NCBI RefSeq assembly: GCF_011947285.1
Contig: NZ_JAAOZT010000007.1
Coordinates: 372,001 to 436,000 of the forward strand
Source of the DNA: Glaciimonas immobilis
GTDB taxonomy: Bacteria; Pseudomonadota; Gammaproteobacteria; Burkholderiales; Burkholderiaceae_D
Length of the DNA: 64,000 nt
Reading direction: 5' to 3'
This document shows positions 1 through 7,629 of this stretch, one piece after another. Position 1 is the first letter of the stretch, and the number at the start of each line of letters is the position of its first letter. Made by a program: the position numbers and the translations under genes. The notes beneath the pieces were generated by a model, which made no database searches, was not told the origin of the DNA, and was given only the letters and a program-made list of their open reading frames with translations.

Positions 1-108
1 GTCGACGAGGTTACCGGCGAGTTAATCGCTGATGAGTCGGACGAGGATTCCGAAACAGCGGCCGATACACCGCCGGATGCTACGCCAGGATCAATAGCAG
101 CGTCGTAA
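1..108 (+). CDS. C-terminal end of an unidentified protein (partial)
   Basis: The first reading frame is open from the window edge to a TAA at 106-108, giving 35 residues. The tail is acidic and rich in Ala, Asp and Pro, with a Glu-Leu-Ile-Ala-Asp-Glu-Ser-Asp-Glu-Asp-Ser stretch, as is common for disordered C-termini. There is no domain left to name it. It lies on the same strand as the following deacylase gene, about 146 bp upstream. Too little is present to assign a family. Confidence 0.4.
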   Translation, partial: VDEVTGELIADESDEDSETAADTPPDATPGSIAAS

Positions 109-254
109 TCTGGATCAGGTCGGACTAATGACTTCTTCAGACGGATTCAATTTCGCAGGAACCATGGTCAATCTAGTCCCCTTCGCACTTGTCATTATTC
201 GATGGTCCGAGTTGTTGTTCGGGCCATTTTTGCGCTTTTAGTCCTTTAATCACT

Positions 255-749
255 ATGGCCAAAAAAGAACATGTATCAGAAACTCCCGCCACGCAGTTCT
301 TGCGTCAGCGCGGCCTGTCTTTCTCAGAGCATCCCTATCCTTATGAAGAGCGTGGTGGCACTGCGTCGTCGGCACTGGCCTTGGGGGTTGATGAACATTC
401 GGTGGTGAAAACGCTAATCATGCAGGACGAAGGCGCGCGGCCTCTAATCGTTTTGATGCATGGGGACTGCAAGGTTTCAACTAAAAATCTGGCCCGGCAA
501 ATCGGATGTAAGTTGGTGGAGCCGTGCAAGCCCGAGGTTGCGCAGCGTCATTCCGGCTATATGATTGGGGGAACGTCTCCATTTGGCACGCGTAAAACTA
601 TGCCCGTTTATATCGAGCAAAGTATTTTGCAGTTGCCGGTTATATATATTAATGGCGGACGACGCGGATTTCTGATCGGCATCGCGCCCCATATCACTAC
701 CCATCACCTTGCCGCGCAGCCAGTGGTATGCGCGCTGAAGGATGCGTGA
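255..749 (+). CDS. ybaK: YbaK/EbsC-type Cys-tRNA(Pro) deacylase
   Basis: The 164-residue product matches the YbaK/ProX family, single-domain enzymes that hydrolyse mischarged Cys-tRNA(Pro) in the cytoplasm and so guard translation. The family pattern is visible: an N-terminal helix (TPATQFLRQRG), the central VVKTLIMQ strand with its conserved Lys, the KVSTKNLARQIGCK segment, and the Gly-rich core GYMIGGTSPFG followed by the end strand FINGGRRGF-like YINGGRRGFLIGI. The length fits the usual 155-165 residues. The frame stays open upstream to 189, but that adds 22 Cys-rich residues unlike the family, so the ATG at 255 (MAKKEHVSE) is preferred. It precedes plsY by 160 bp and may be cotranscribed. 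Confidence 0.88.
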   Translation: MAKKEHVSETPATQFLRQRGLSFSEHPYPYEERGGTASSALALGVDEHSVVKTLIMQDEGARPLIVLMHGDCKVSTKNLARQIGCKLVEPCKPEVAQRHSGYMIGGTSPFGTRKTMPVYIEQSILQLPVIYINGGRRGFLIGIAPHITTHHLAAQPVVCALKDA

Positions 750-909
750 TGTTTTAGCCAAAGTTTTACTAAGACACCGAATGCAACGCCTGTATGTTTG
801 ATCAAGCAGGCGAATGCAATGCGTTCATAACAATGTCAGAACCCATTACAGATTACTGAAAGCCGCGCCATACCGCTTCGCTTAATACGAATTAGGAGAA
901 AGAAAAAGC

Positions 910-1545
910 ATGAATATTGTTTTATTTGCAGTCGCCGCTTATTTGATTGGTTCAATCTCGTTTGCAGTCGTGGTCAGTAAATTGTTCGGGCTAGGCGACC
1001 CCCGCACTTATGGATCAAAAAATCCCGGCGCGACCAACGTACTTCGCAGTGGCAATAAAGTGGCCGCAATCGTGACCTTGATAGGCGATGGCTTTAAGGG
1101 TTGGATAGCGGTCTGGTTAGCTCAGAAATTCGGCCCGCAATTTGGGATCGACGACGGCGGAATTGCTCTGGTTGCTATCGCTGTATTTTTGGGCCATTTG
1201 TGGCCGATATTTTTTCGTTTTGTAGGCGGCAAAGGTGTAGCAACAATGTTTGGCGTGCTGATTGGCATCAACCCGTGGCTGGGTCTGGGCGCGCTGGCAA
1301 CCTGGGGAATCATTGCGTACGCTTTCCGGTATTCGTCGTTAGCGGCGCTCGTTACCTGTTTATTTGCGCCATTTTTTTATACCTTGCTAAAAGGTCCGGA
1401 CATCATTTTGCTAATGATAGTGGTGATGAGCGTGTTGTTGGTTTATCGGCATGCGAAGAACATTGGAAATTTGCTTGCAGGTAAGGAAAGCCGTATTGGC
1501 GCCAAAAAAAGTGAGACTAATTCAAAAGCCCCTAAGGCACATTAA
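910..1545 (+). CDS. plsY: Glycerol-3-phosphate acyltransferase PlsY
   Basis: This 211-residue polytopic membrane protein is PlsY, which transfers an acyl group from acyl-phosphate to glycerol-3-phosphate, the first step of phospholipid synthesis in bacteria that use the PlsX/PlsY route. The three family motifs are visible: YLIGSISFA near the N-terminus, [12 protein letters not shown] around residue 36, and GGKGVAT around residue 107, together with five or so hydrophobic segments. The C-terminal tail is Lys-rich, as expected for a cytoplasmic end. A good Shine-Dalgarno sequence (AGGAGAAAG) lies just before the ATG. Length agrees with the family (about 200 residues). Confidence 0.95.
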   Translation: MNIVLFAVAAYLIGSISFAVVVSKLFGLGDPRTYGSKNPGATNVLRSGNKVAAIVTLIGDGFKGWIAVWLAQKFGPQFGIDDGGIALVAIAVFLGHLWPIFFRFVGGKGVATMFGVLIGINPWLGLGALATWGIIAYAFRYSSLAALVTCLFAPFFYTLLKGPDIILLMIVVMSVLLVYRHAKNIGNLLAGKESRIGAKKSETNSKAPKAH

Positions 1546-1885
1546 TAATATGTGAAATACACCTGGCTTGCGCGACGCCTGTTTAGAATTCATTAGCGGA
1601 TCGCATTGTTCGAGAAAGTAAACAAGGTGACTGTCGGGTGGTTTTTTGATTTCGTGGGCCTGTTAATTTTGACCACTTTGCACTTTTAGTTGTATTTTGT
1701 AATTAATTTATAAATGAAAATACCGTTTCGTGGTCGCATTGTTGCAATGCATCACGATTTTTTTTGTCTATTTTTTACTTATATTGCCTATACAGCCACT
1801 CTACACTTCTGCAAAAAGTATTTTTTTAATAAAAATTATGCTGCCACGCCGCAAAATTTCATATTATGAAAATGAATATCACCAT

Positions 1886-1914
1886 TTGAAAGTGTAAAAG
1901 GTCTCTGTTAGAAT
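1886..1914 (+). promoter_or_regulatory. Putative sigma-70 promoter of the pyruvate dehydrogenase operon
   Basis: TTGAAA (1886-1891) and TAGAAT (1909-1914) are separated by exactly 17 bp, close to the sigma-70 consensus, in an AT-rich stretch about 270 bp upstream of the aceE start. A weaker alternative (TTGACC at 1669, TATTTT at 1693, 18-bp spacing) lies further upstream. Not confirmed by transcript data. Confidence 0.45.
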
Positions 1915-1962
1915 TCCGGCATCGCTTATATTTAATGTATGTAGATTGTATTTTTTATCACA

Positions 1963-1990
1963 GGATTTACGCAAAACCGTCCCGCAACGC
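1963..1990 (+). repeat. Partial copy of a dispersed palindromic (REP-like) element
   Basis: The 20 bases after GGATT (TACGCAAAACCGTCCC and neighbours) match the arm of the palindromic elements at 16968-17120, differing mainly by one C-to-T change near the start. Only one arm is present here, between the putative aceE promoter and the aceE start codon, so it would be transcribed in the leader. Confidence 0.6.
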
Positions 1991-2181
1991 CTATCAACGC
2001 TATCGCCGAACGCATATGCTAGTACCGGTCCAACTTAGCCGGGAGGCGCAAGGTGCTGGGTAAGGCACAACGCCGCAGGGGATTTTGGGTAGGTCCGACA
2101 CCAGATTGATGCAAAGCCCGGCCTTCATCCGATACCATAAGATATCGGTGCAAAGCACTTAATTAACTCAGGAGACTCCAT

Positions 2182-4878
2182 ATGTCAGCTCAGTTCGATC
2201 AGGTTTTGGCGCAAGCCACCAACGATCCCGATGTCATCGAAACCAAAGAATGGTTGGACGCGCTTGAAGCCGTCATTGAAACTGAAGGGCCTGAACGGGC
2301 GCATTATCTGATGGAGCGCATGCTGGATCTGGCACGTCGTCGGGGCGCACAGGTACCTTTTTCAAGCAACACTGCCTACGTCAATACTATTCCCGCGCAT
2401 CTTGGCGAGCATTGTCCGGGCAATCTTGAGATCGAAGAGCGTTTGCGCTCATGGATGCGCTGGAACGCGATGGCGATGGTGGTCAAAGCCAATCGTCTGG
2501 ATGGCGATCTGGGCGGTCATTTGTCAAGTTTTGCATCGCTGGCAAACATGCTGGGTATCGGCTTTAACCATTTTTGGCATGCGCCGTCCGAGAACCACGG
2601 CGGCGATCTGCTATACATTCAAGGCCATTCATCGCCCGGCGTGTATGCACGTGCGTACCTCGAAGGACGTTTAACCGAAGAGCAAATGCTCCATTTCCGT
2701 CGCGAAGTCGATGGTAAGGGCTTGTCATCGTATCCGCATCCAAAACTGATGCCGAATTTCTGGCAGTTTCCAACGGTATCGATGGGTTTAGGACCGCTAA
2801 TGGCGATCTATCAAGCGCGTTTCTTAAAATATTTGCATGCGCGCAGCATTGCCGATACAGCCAACCGTAAGGTCTGGGCATTCTGCGGAGATGGTGAAAT
2901 GGACGAACCGGAATCGATGGGTGCCATCGGTATGGCCGGTCGCGAAAAACTGGATAATCTGGTCATCGTCGTCAACTGTAATCTGCAGCGTCTAGACGGC
3001 CCTGTGCGCGGTAATGGCAAGATTATTCAGGAACTCGAATCCGATTTCCGTGGCGCTGGCTGGAACGTGGTTAAAGTCATTTGGGGTGCTGGTTGGGACG
3101 ATCTGCTGGCCCGCGACAAAGAAGGTATCCTGCAACAGGTCATGATGGATACCGTCGATGGCGAATACCAGAACTACAAAGCTAAAGATGGCGCGTTCGT
3201 GCGTAAGAACTTCTTCGGTAAACACCCTAAATTGCTGGAACTTGTCAGCAAAATGTCCGACGATGACATCTGGCATCTGACCCGCGGTGGTCATGACCCT
3301 CACAAGATTTACGCCGCTTTCAAAGTTGCGCAAGAGCACAAAGGTCAGCCGACAGTATTACTGGTCAAGAGTATTAAGGGCTACGGTTTCGGCAAATCAG
3401 GCGAAGCACGCAACACGGCACATAACACCAAGAAGCTGGACGATGAAGCGATCAAGGCAATGCGCGACCGCTTCCAGCTGCCGATCCCCGACGATCAGCT
3501 GGCCGACGTGCCGTTCTTCAAGCCAGCCGACGACACGCCAGAAATGATTTATCTGCACGAGCGCCGCAAGGCGTTAGGCGGATTTTTGCCGCAACGTCGC
3601 ATGAAGGCAGACGAAGAGTTGATCGTGCCACCGTTGGAAACGTTTAAGGCAGTGTTGGAGCCAACCGCCGCCGGTCGTGAAATATCGACGACGCAAGCCT
3701 ATGTGCGGATGTTGACAACATTGTTACGCGATCCTAGTCTGGGTCAGCGTATCGTGCCGATTATGGTCGATGAGTCCCGTACCTTCGGTATGGAAGGCCT
3801 GTTTCGTCAAATCGGTATTTTCAGCCAGGTTGGTCAGCTCTACGAGCCGGTCGATAAAGATCAGGTCATGTATTACCGGGAAGATAAAGCCGGTCAGATT
3901 CTGCAAGAAGGTATTAATGAAGCCGGTGGCATGAGCTCATGGATCGCCGCGGCGACTTCTTACTCGACCAATAATCGCGTCATGATCCCGTTCTACACTT
4001 ACTACTCAATGTTCGGTTTCCAGCGTATCGGCGATCTGGCGTGGGCGGCGGGCGATATGCGTGCACGTGGCTTTTTGATCGGCGGCACTGCGGGACGTAC
4101 GACATTGAACGGCGAAGGCCTGCAGCACGAAGACGGTCATAGCCATATCATTGCGTCGACGATTCCCAATTGCGTACCTTACGATCCGACCTTCTCGCAC
4201 GAAGTAGCAGTCATCATGCATGATGGTTTGCGTCGCATGGTGACCAATCAGGAAGACGTGTTTTACTACCTGACGCTAATGAATGAAAACTATAGCCACC
4301 CAGGTCTGAAGCCGGGCAGCGAAGAAGGCATCATCAAGGGCCTGTATCTGTTGCAAGAAGGTGGAAAGAATAACAAGCAGCGCGTTCAGCTGATGGGTTC
4401 CGGCACCATTTTGCGCGAAGTCATCGAAGGTGCCGCTTTGCTGGAACAAGACTGGGGCATTGACGCCGACGTCTGGTCAGCACCGTCGTTCACACTGCTG
4501 GCCCGCGACGGTCAGGATATTGAGCGTTGGAACATGCTGCACCCTACCGATGCACCACGCGTGGCACACATCACTGCATGTCTGCAAGACACCAGCGGCC
4601 CGATTATTGTGTCGACCGACTATATGCGCACCTATGCAGAGCAAGTCCGCGCGTTTGTGCCAAATGGTCGTACTTACAAGGTGTTGGGCACTGATGGTTT
4701 CGGTCGTTCCGATACCCGCGCCAAACTACGTGAATTTTTTGAGGTAAATCGCTACTTTGTCGTGATTTCCGCATTGAAAGCACTCGCCGATGAAGGTAAG
4801 ATCAAAGCCACGGTAGTTGCTGAAGCCATTACCAAGTATGGTATTAATCCAGAAAAGCTTAATCCGGTCACACAATAA
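2182..4878 (+). CDS. aceE: Pyruvate dehydrogenase E1 component (homodimeric)
   Basis: The 898-residue product is the homodimeric E1 subunit of the pyruvate dehydrogenase complex, which decarboxylates pyruvate with thiamine diphosphate and reductively acetylates the lipoyl groups of E2. The ThDP-binding motif is seen as FCGDGEMDEPES (about residue 234) followed by NLVIVVNCNLQRLDGPV. Other family blocks include NHFWHAPSENHGGDLLYIQGHSSPG, the E1-specific KSIKGYGFGKSGEARNTAHN, and the C-terminal transketolase-like region with GEGLQHEDGHSH. Length matches the family (about 890). A clear RBS (AGGAGACTCC) precedes the ATG. It heads the operon with aceF, a BPH gene and lpdA. Confidence 0.97.
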   Translation: MSAQFDQVLAQATNDPDVIETKEWLDALEAVIETEGPERAHYLMERMLDLARRRGAQVPFSSNTAYVNTIPAHLGEHCPGNLEIEERLRSWMRWNAMAMVVKANRLDGDLGGHLSSFASLANMLGIGFNHFWHAPSENHGGDLLYIQGHSSPGVYARAYLEGRLTEEQMLHFRREVDGKGLSSYPHPKLMPNFWQFPTVSMGLGPLMAIYQARFLKYLHARSIADTANRKVWAFCGDGEMDEPESMGAIGMAGREKLDNLVIVVNCNLQRLDGPVRGNGKIIQELESDFRGAGWNVVKVIWGAGWDDLLARDKEGILQQVMMDTVDGEYQNYKAKDGAFVRKNFFGKHPKLLELVSKMSDDDIWHLTRGGHDPHKIYAAFKVAQEHKGQPTVLLVKSIKGYGFGKSGEARNTAHNTKKLDDEAIKAMRDRFQLPIPDDQLADVPFFKPADDTPEMIYLHERRKALGGFLPQRRMKADEELIVPPLETFKAVLEPTAAGREISTTQAYVRMLTTLLRDPSLGQRIVPIMVDESRTFGMEGLFRQIGIFSQVGQLYEPVDKDQVMYYREDKAGQILQEGINEAGGMSSWIAAATSYSTNNRVMIPFYTYYSMFGFQRIGDLAWAAGDMRARGFLIGGTAGRTTLNGEGLQHEDGHSHIIASTIPNCVPYDPTFSHEVAVIMHDGLRRMVTNQEDVFYYLTLMNENYSHPGLKPGSEEGIIKGLYLLQEGGKNNKQRVQLMGSGTILREVIEGAALLEQDWGIDADVWSAPSFTLLARDGQDIERWNMLHPTDAPRVAHITACLQDTSGPIIVSTDYMRTYAEQVRAFVPNGRTYKVLGTDGFGRSDTRAKLREFFEVNRYFVVISALKALADEGKIKATVVAEAITKYGINPEKLNPVTQ

Positions 4879-4919
4879 GCACTTCCTGCGCGCCTGCAGA
4901 CGGTAGCGCAATGGTAAGG

Positions 4920-4948
4920 TCAGGTGGCAGCTTAACCGCTGCGCCTGA
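4920..4948 (+). other. Intercistronic hairpin between aceE and aceF
   Basis: TCAGG at 4920-4924 pairs with CCTGA at 4944-4948 and GCAGC at 4927-4931 pairs with GCTGC at 4938-4942, around a TTAACC loop. No U-run follows, so it is not a typical terminator; it could stabilise or process the mRNA end. A second small hairpin (CACGCTC/GAGCGTG, 5023-5040) lies nearer to aceF. Confidence 0.35.
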
Positions 4949-5078
4949 TCTTGCGACTGAGCGTCCTCTGCATGCTAGTGTGGAATACCAAACTACAAAT
5001 TAACTCGTATGCATCGCACGGTCACGCTCCATAGAGCGTGGCGCGATGAGCAGCGAGTAGAACGAATGGAGTTAAGCG

Positions 5079-6746
5079 ATGAGTATGGTGGAAATAAAAG
5101 TACCGGATATCGGCGACGTCAAAGACGTGGAAGTCATCGAAGTAATGGTCAAGGTCGGCGATACGATCAAGATCGACCAGTCGCTTGCGACGCTGGAGAC
5201 TGACAAGGCCAGCATGGAAATCCCGTCGACTCAGGCGGGCGTCGTGAAAGAATTGAAACTCAAAGTGGGCGATAAAGTCAGTGAAGGCTCGCTCATCCTG
5301 ATCCTGGAAGCTGAAGGCGCTACTGCCGCACCGGTTGCCGCGGCACCAGCGGCACCAGCGGCACCAGCACCAGCACCAGCTATCGCCGCAGCACCGGCTG
5401 CTCCCGCTCCTGCTGCAGTCCCGGCCGGACTGGTCAACGTCAACATACCGGATATCGGCGACGTTAAAGACGTGGAAGTCATCGAAGTAATGGTCAAGGT
5501 TGGCGATACGATCAAGATCGATCAATCGCTGGCGACGCTGGAAACCGACAAAGCCAGCATGGAAATTCCATCGACTCAGGCTGGTGTTGTTAAGGAAGTA
5601 AAAATCAAAGTGGGCGATAAAGTCAGCGAAGGTTCGCTCATTTTGGTAGTGGAAACAGCCGGCGCGGCACCCGCAGCGGTGGCAGCAGCACCGGTGAGTG
5701 CGCTAGCCGCAGCGCCAGTCATGAATGCGGCACCGGCGGCTCCAGCAGCAGCACCTGCAGCGGTATCCGCACCGACCGCTTCAGCGCAAGCGACTTCGGG
5801 TGGCGCCGTCCCGCATGCATCGCCATCGGTACGTAAATTTGCGCGAGAACTCGGCGTAGAGCTGAGCCGTGTAACCGGCACGGGTCCCAAGGCACGGATT
5901 GTTCTGGACGACATACAAAATTACGTCAAGGGTGTCGTCGCCAACGCGATCGCTCAACCGGAGGGTGCTACCAGTGCAGCTAAAAAAGGCAGCGGCATCG
6001 GACTAGAATTGTTGCCATGGCCATCACTCGACTTCGCTAAATTCGGCACCACCGAATTGCTGCCTCTGTCGCGCATCAAGAAAATCAGCGGTCCTAATCT
6101 GCATCGCAACTGGGTCATGATTCCACATGTGACACAATTTGATGAGGCGGACGTGACTGAGCTGGAAGAGTTCCGCAAAGACGCTAACGCCTCCTATGCG
6201 AAGTCCAAATCCAGCGTCAAACTCACCATGCTTGCGTTTGTTATCAAGGCCAGCATCGCGGCCCTGAAGAAATTCCCTGCGTTCAATGCATCGCTGGACG
6301 GAGCGGGAGAAAATCTGATACTGAAGCAGTATTACAACATCGGTTTTGCCGCAGACACACCCAACGGTCTGGTCGTTCCCGTCATCAAAAATGCTGATCA
6401 AAAAGGCATTGCGCAGATCGCACAGGAGATGGGCGATTTGTCAGCGCAAGCCCGTGATGGCAAATTAAAAGGCCCCGATATGCAAGGTGCCAGCTTCACC
6501 ATCTCCTCTCTGGGGGGAATCGGTGGGACCGCATTTACACCAATCATTAATGCACCGGAAGTGGCAATTCTGGGCTTGTCCAAGGCGGCTATCAAACCGG
6601 TGTGGGATGGCAAACAATTTATGCCGCGGTTGATGATGCCGATGTCGTTGTCTTACGATCATCGGGTGGTAGACGGCGCGATGGGCGCACGCTTTAGCGT
6701 GTATCTGGCAGAAGTGCTGGCGGATATGCGTAAAACATTGTTGTAA
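5079..6746 (+). CDS. aceF: Pyruvate dehydrogenase E2, dihydrolipoyl acetyltransferase
   Basis: The 555-residue protein is the E2 core of pyruvate dehydrogenase: its lipoyl arms accept acetyl groups from E1 and the catalytic domain passes them to CoA. It has two N-terminal lipoyl domains with lipoylated lysines at K43 and K158 (both in ETDKASME), joined by flexible Ala/Pro linkers. A peripheral-subunit-binding domain (ASPSVRKFARELGVELSRV, roughly residues 245-285) and the acetyltransferase domain follow, the latter ending in SYDHRVVDGA with catalytic His and Asp near residue 526-530. The two lipoyl domains are nearly identical even in DNA, which points to recent duplication or gene conversion. 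The start is the ATG at 5079 (MSMVEIKVP), preceded by GGAG. Confidence 0.97.
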   Translation: MSMVEIKVPDIGDVKDVEVIEVMVKVGDTIKIDQSLATLETDKASMEIPSTQAGVVKELKLKVGDKVSEGSLILILEAEGATAAPVAAAPAAPAAPAPAPAIAAAPAAPAPAAVPAGLVNVNIPDIGDVKDVEVIEVMVKVGDTIKIDQSLATLETDKASMEIPSTQAGVVKEVKIKVGDKVSEGSLILVVETAGAAPAAVAAAPVSALAAAPVMNAAPAAPAAAPAAVSAPTASAQATSGGAVPHASPSVRKFARELGVELSRVTGTGPKARIVLDDIQNYVKGVVANAIAQPEGATSAAKKGSGIGLELLPWPSLDFAKFGTTELLPLSRIKKISGPNLHRNWVMIPHVTQFDEADVTELEEFRKDANASYAKSKSSVKLTMLAFVIKASIAALKKFPAFNASLDGAGENLILKQYYNIGFAADTPNGLVVPVIKNADQKGIAQIAQEMGDLSAQARDGKLKGPDMQGASFTISSLGGIGGTAFTPIINAPEVAILGLSKAAIKPVWDGKQFMPRLMMPMSLSYDHRVVDGAMGARFSVYLAEVLADMRKTLL

Positions 6747-6844
6747 AAAGTTTAGTATGAAAAATTAGTACGAGAAGTTTAGTACGAGAAGTTTAGTAGG
6801 AAAGGGGCAGTACCAGAGGGTCAGTACGATAGGTTGAGTACGGG
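6747..6844 (+). repeat. Seven-unit 14-nt tandem repeat directly after aceF
   Basis: Immediately after the aceF stop codon the sequence divides into exactly seven 14-nt units (6747, 6761, 6775, 6789, 6803, 6817 and 6831), consensus AAGTTTAGTACGAG. Every unit has AGTA at the same place; the third is closest to the consensus and the later units drift. It sits in the operon between aceF and the proteasome-like gene, so it would be transcribed. The unit length is not a multiple of three and no reading frame uses it. Confidence 0.8.
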
Positions 6845-6955
6845 TATTCACCGTCTATTTACTTAGCAGGCACGGTGACAGTGAGCGGATGACGAGACTG
6901 CAACAGCGGCGCGTTGTCCGCTCGCCCTGATGGGCTTTTCAGTTGGAGAACAGAC

Positions 6956-7525
6956 ATGACTACCTGTGTTGTTGTTAAGAAAAATAACCAGATTGCAATA
7001 GCTTCCGATTCTCTGATGACATTCGGTGATACGCGTCTATCGCATGCCTATGAAGTCAACAATAAAATCTTTCAGGTCGGAGAGTCGTTTATCACCATGG
7101 CTGGGACTGCGGCGCATTTTCCTGTGATGCGCAAGCTGATGCTGGCAATGGGAGACGATTGCAAGCTCGATAACCGAGAAGACATTTTCGAAACTTTCTC
7201 GCGTATTCATACAATACTGAAAGATCAGTATTTTTTGAATACCAAAGAAGACGAAGATGATCCGTATGAGTCATCCCAGATCACTGCACTAATCGCTAAT
7301 CCTTCCGGTATTTTTGGGATTTATTCTTATCGGGAAGTGTTCAGTTTTGAACGTTTTTGGGGTATCGGAAGCGGCCGAAATTTTGCATTAGGCGGAATGT
7401 ACGCGGTCTATGATCAGGATCTTAGCGCGCATGAGATTGCCGAGATTGGGGTGCAGGCTGGCGTAGAGTTTGATAAAAGTTCGGCGGCGCCGGTACGGAT
7501 TCATAGTTTTTCGATGGTGGATTAA
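6956..7525 (+). CDS. Beta-proteobacteria proteasome homologue (BPH), Ntn-hydrolase fold
   Basis: The 189-residue product resembles HslV/proteasome beta subunits and fits the family known as BPH. After removal of the initiator Met the chain starts with Thr-Thr, as in HslV; Asp17 (IASDS, counted from the first Thr) and a Lys at about 36 (NNKIF) sit where the catalytic Asp17 and Lys33 of HslV lie. The GTAAHF segment corresponds to the Gly-rich turn of the fold, and the GIGSGRNFALGGMYA motif to the GSGxxxA(L)GA block of proteasomal subunits. The frame is open from 6914, but only the ATG at 6956 gives the Thr-Thr N-terminus and has a RBS (TTGGAGAA). BPH is thought to be a self-compartmentalising peptidase; no ATPase partner is encoded nearby. 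It lies inside the PDH operon, between aceF and lpdA. Confidence 0.8.
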   Translation: MTTCVVVKKNNQIAIASDSLMTFGDTRLSHAYEVNNKIFQVGESFITMAGTAAHFPVMRKLMLAMGDDCKLDNREDIFETFSRIHTILKDQYFLNTKEDEDDPYESSQITALIANPSGIFGIYSYREVFSFERFWGIGSGRNFALGGMYAVYDQDLSAHEIAEIGVQAGVEFDKSSAAPVRIHSFSMVD

Positions 7526-7629
7526 TTGCTTTGTCTGCGTAGCAGATTCAGAGAACGCCCGGCTAAAAATAGTGCGAAGTGACACCACCCAATCCCCACG
7601 TGGGCAGACAAAATAATGGAGCAATCTTT

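Larger units (their letters stand above)
1546..2181 (+). other. Long AT-rich intergenic and leader region before aceE
   Basis: This 636-bp gap contains no convincing gene. Its first half is AT-rich with T-runs. It holds a good sigma-70-like promoter at 1886-1914, a partial copy of the dispersed palindromic repeat (from 1963) and a GC-richer leader (about 2030-2110) able to fold into several short hairpins. An aceE transcript from that promoter would have an untranslated leader of about 260 nt, room enough for post-transcriptional control, but no known riboswitch was recognised. Confidence 0.5.

Noticed and set aside
5231-5914. Long minus-strand frames opposite aceF
   Set aside because: They are Ala/Gly-rich shadows of the Ala/Pro linkers in aceF.
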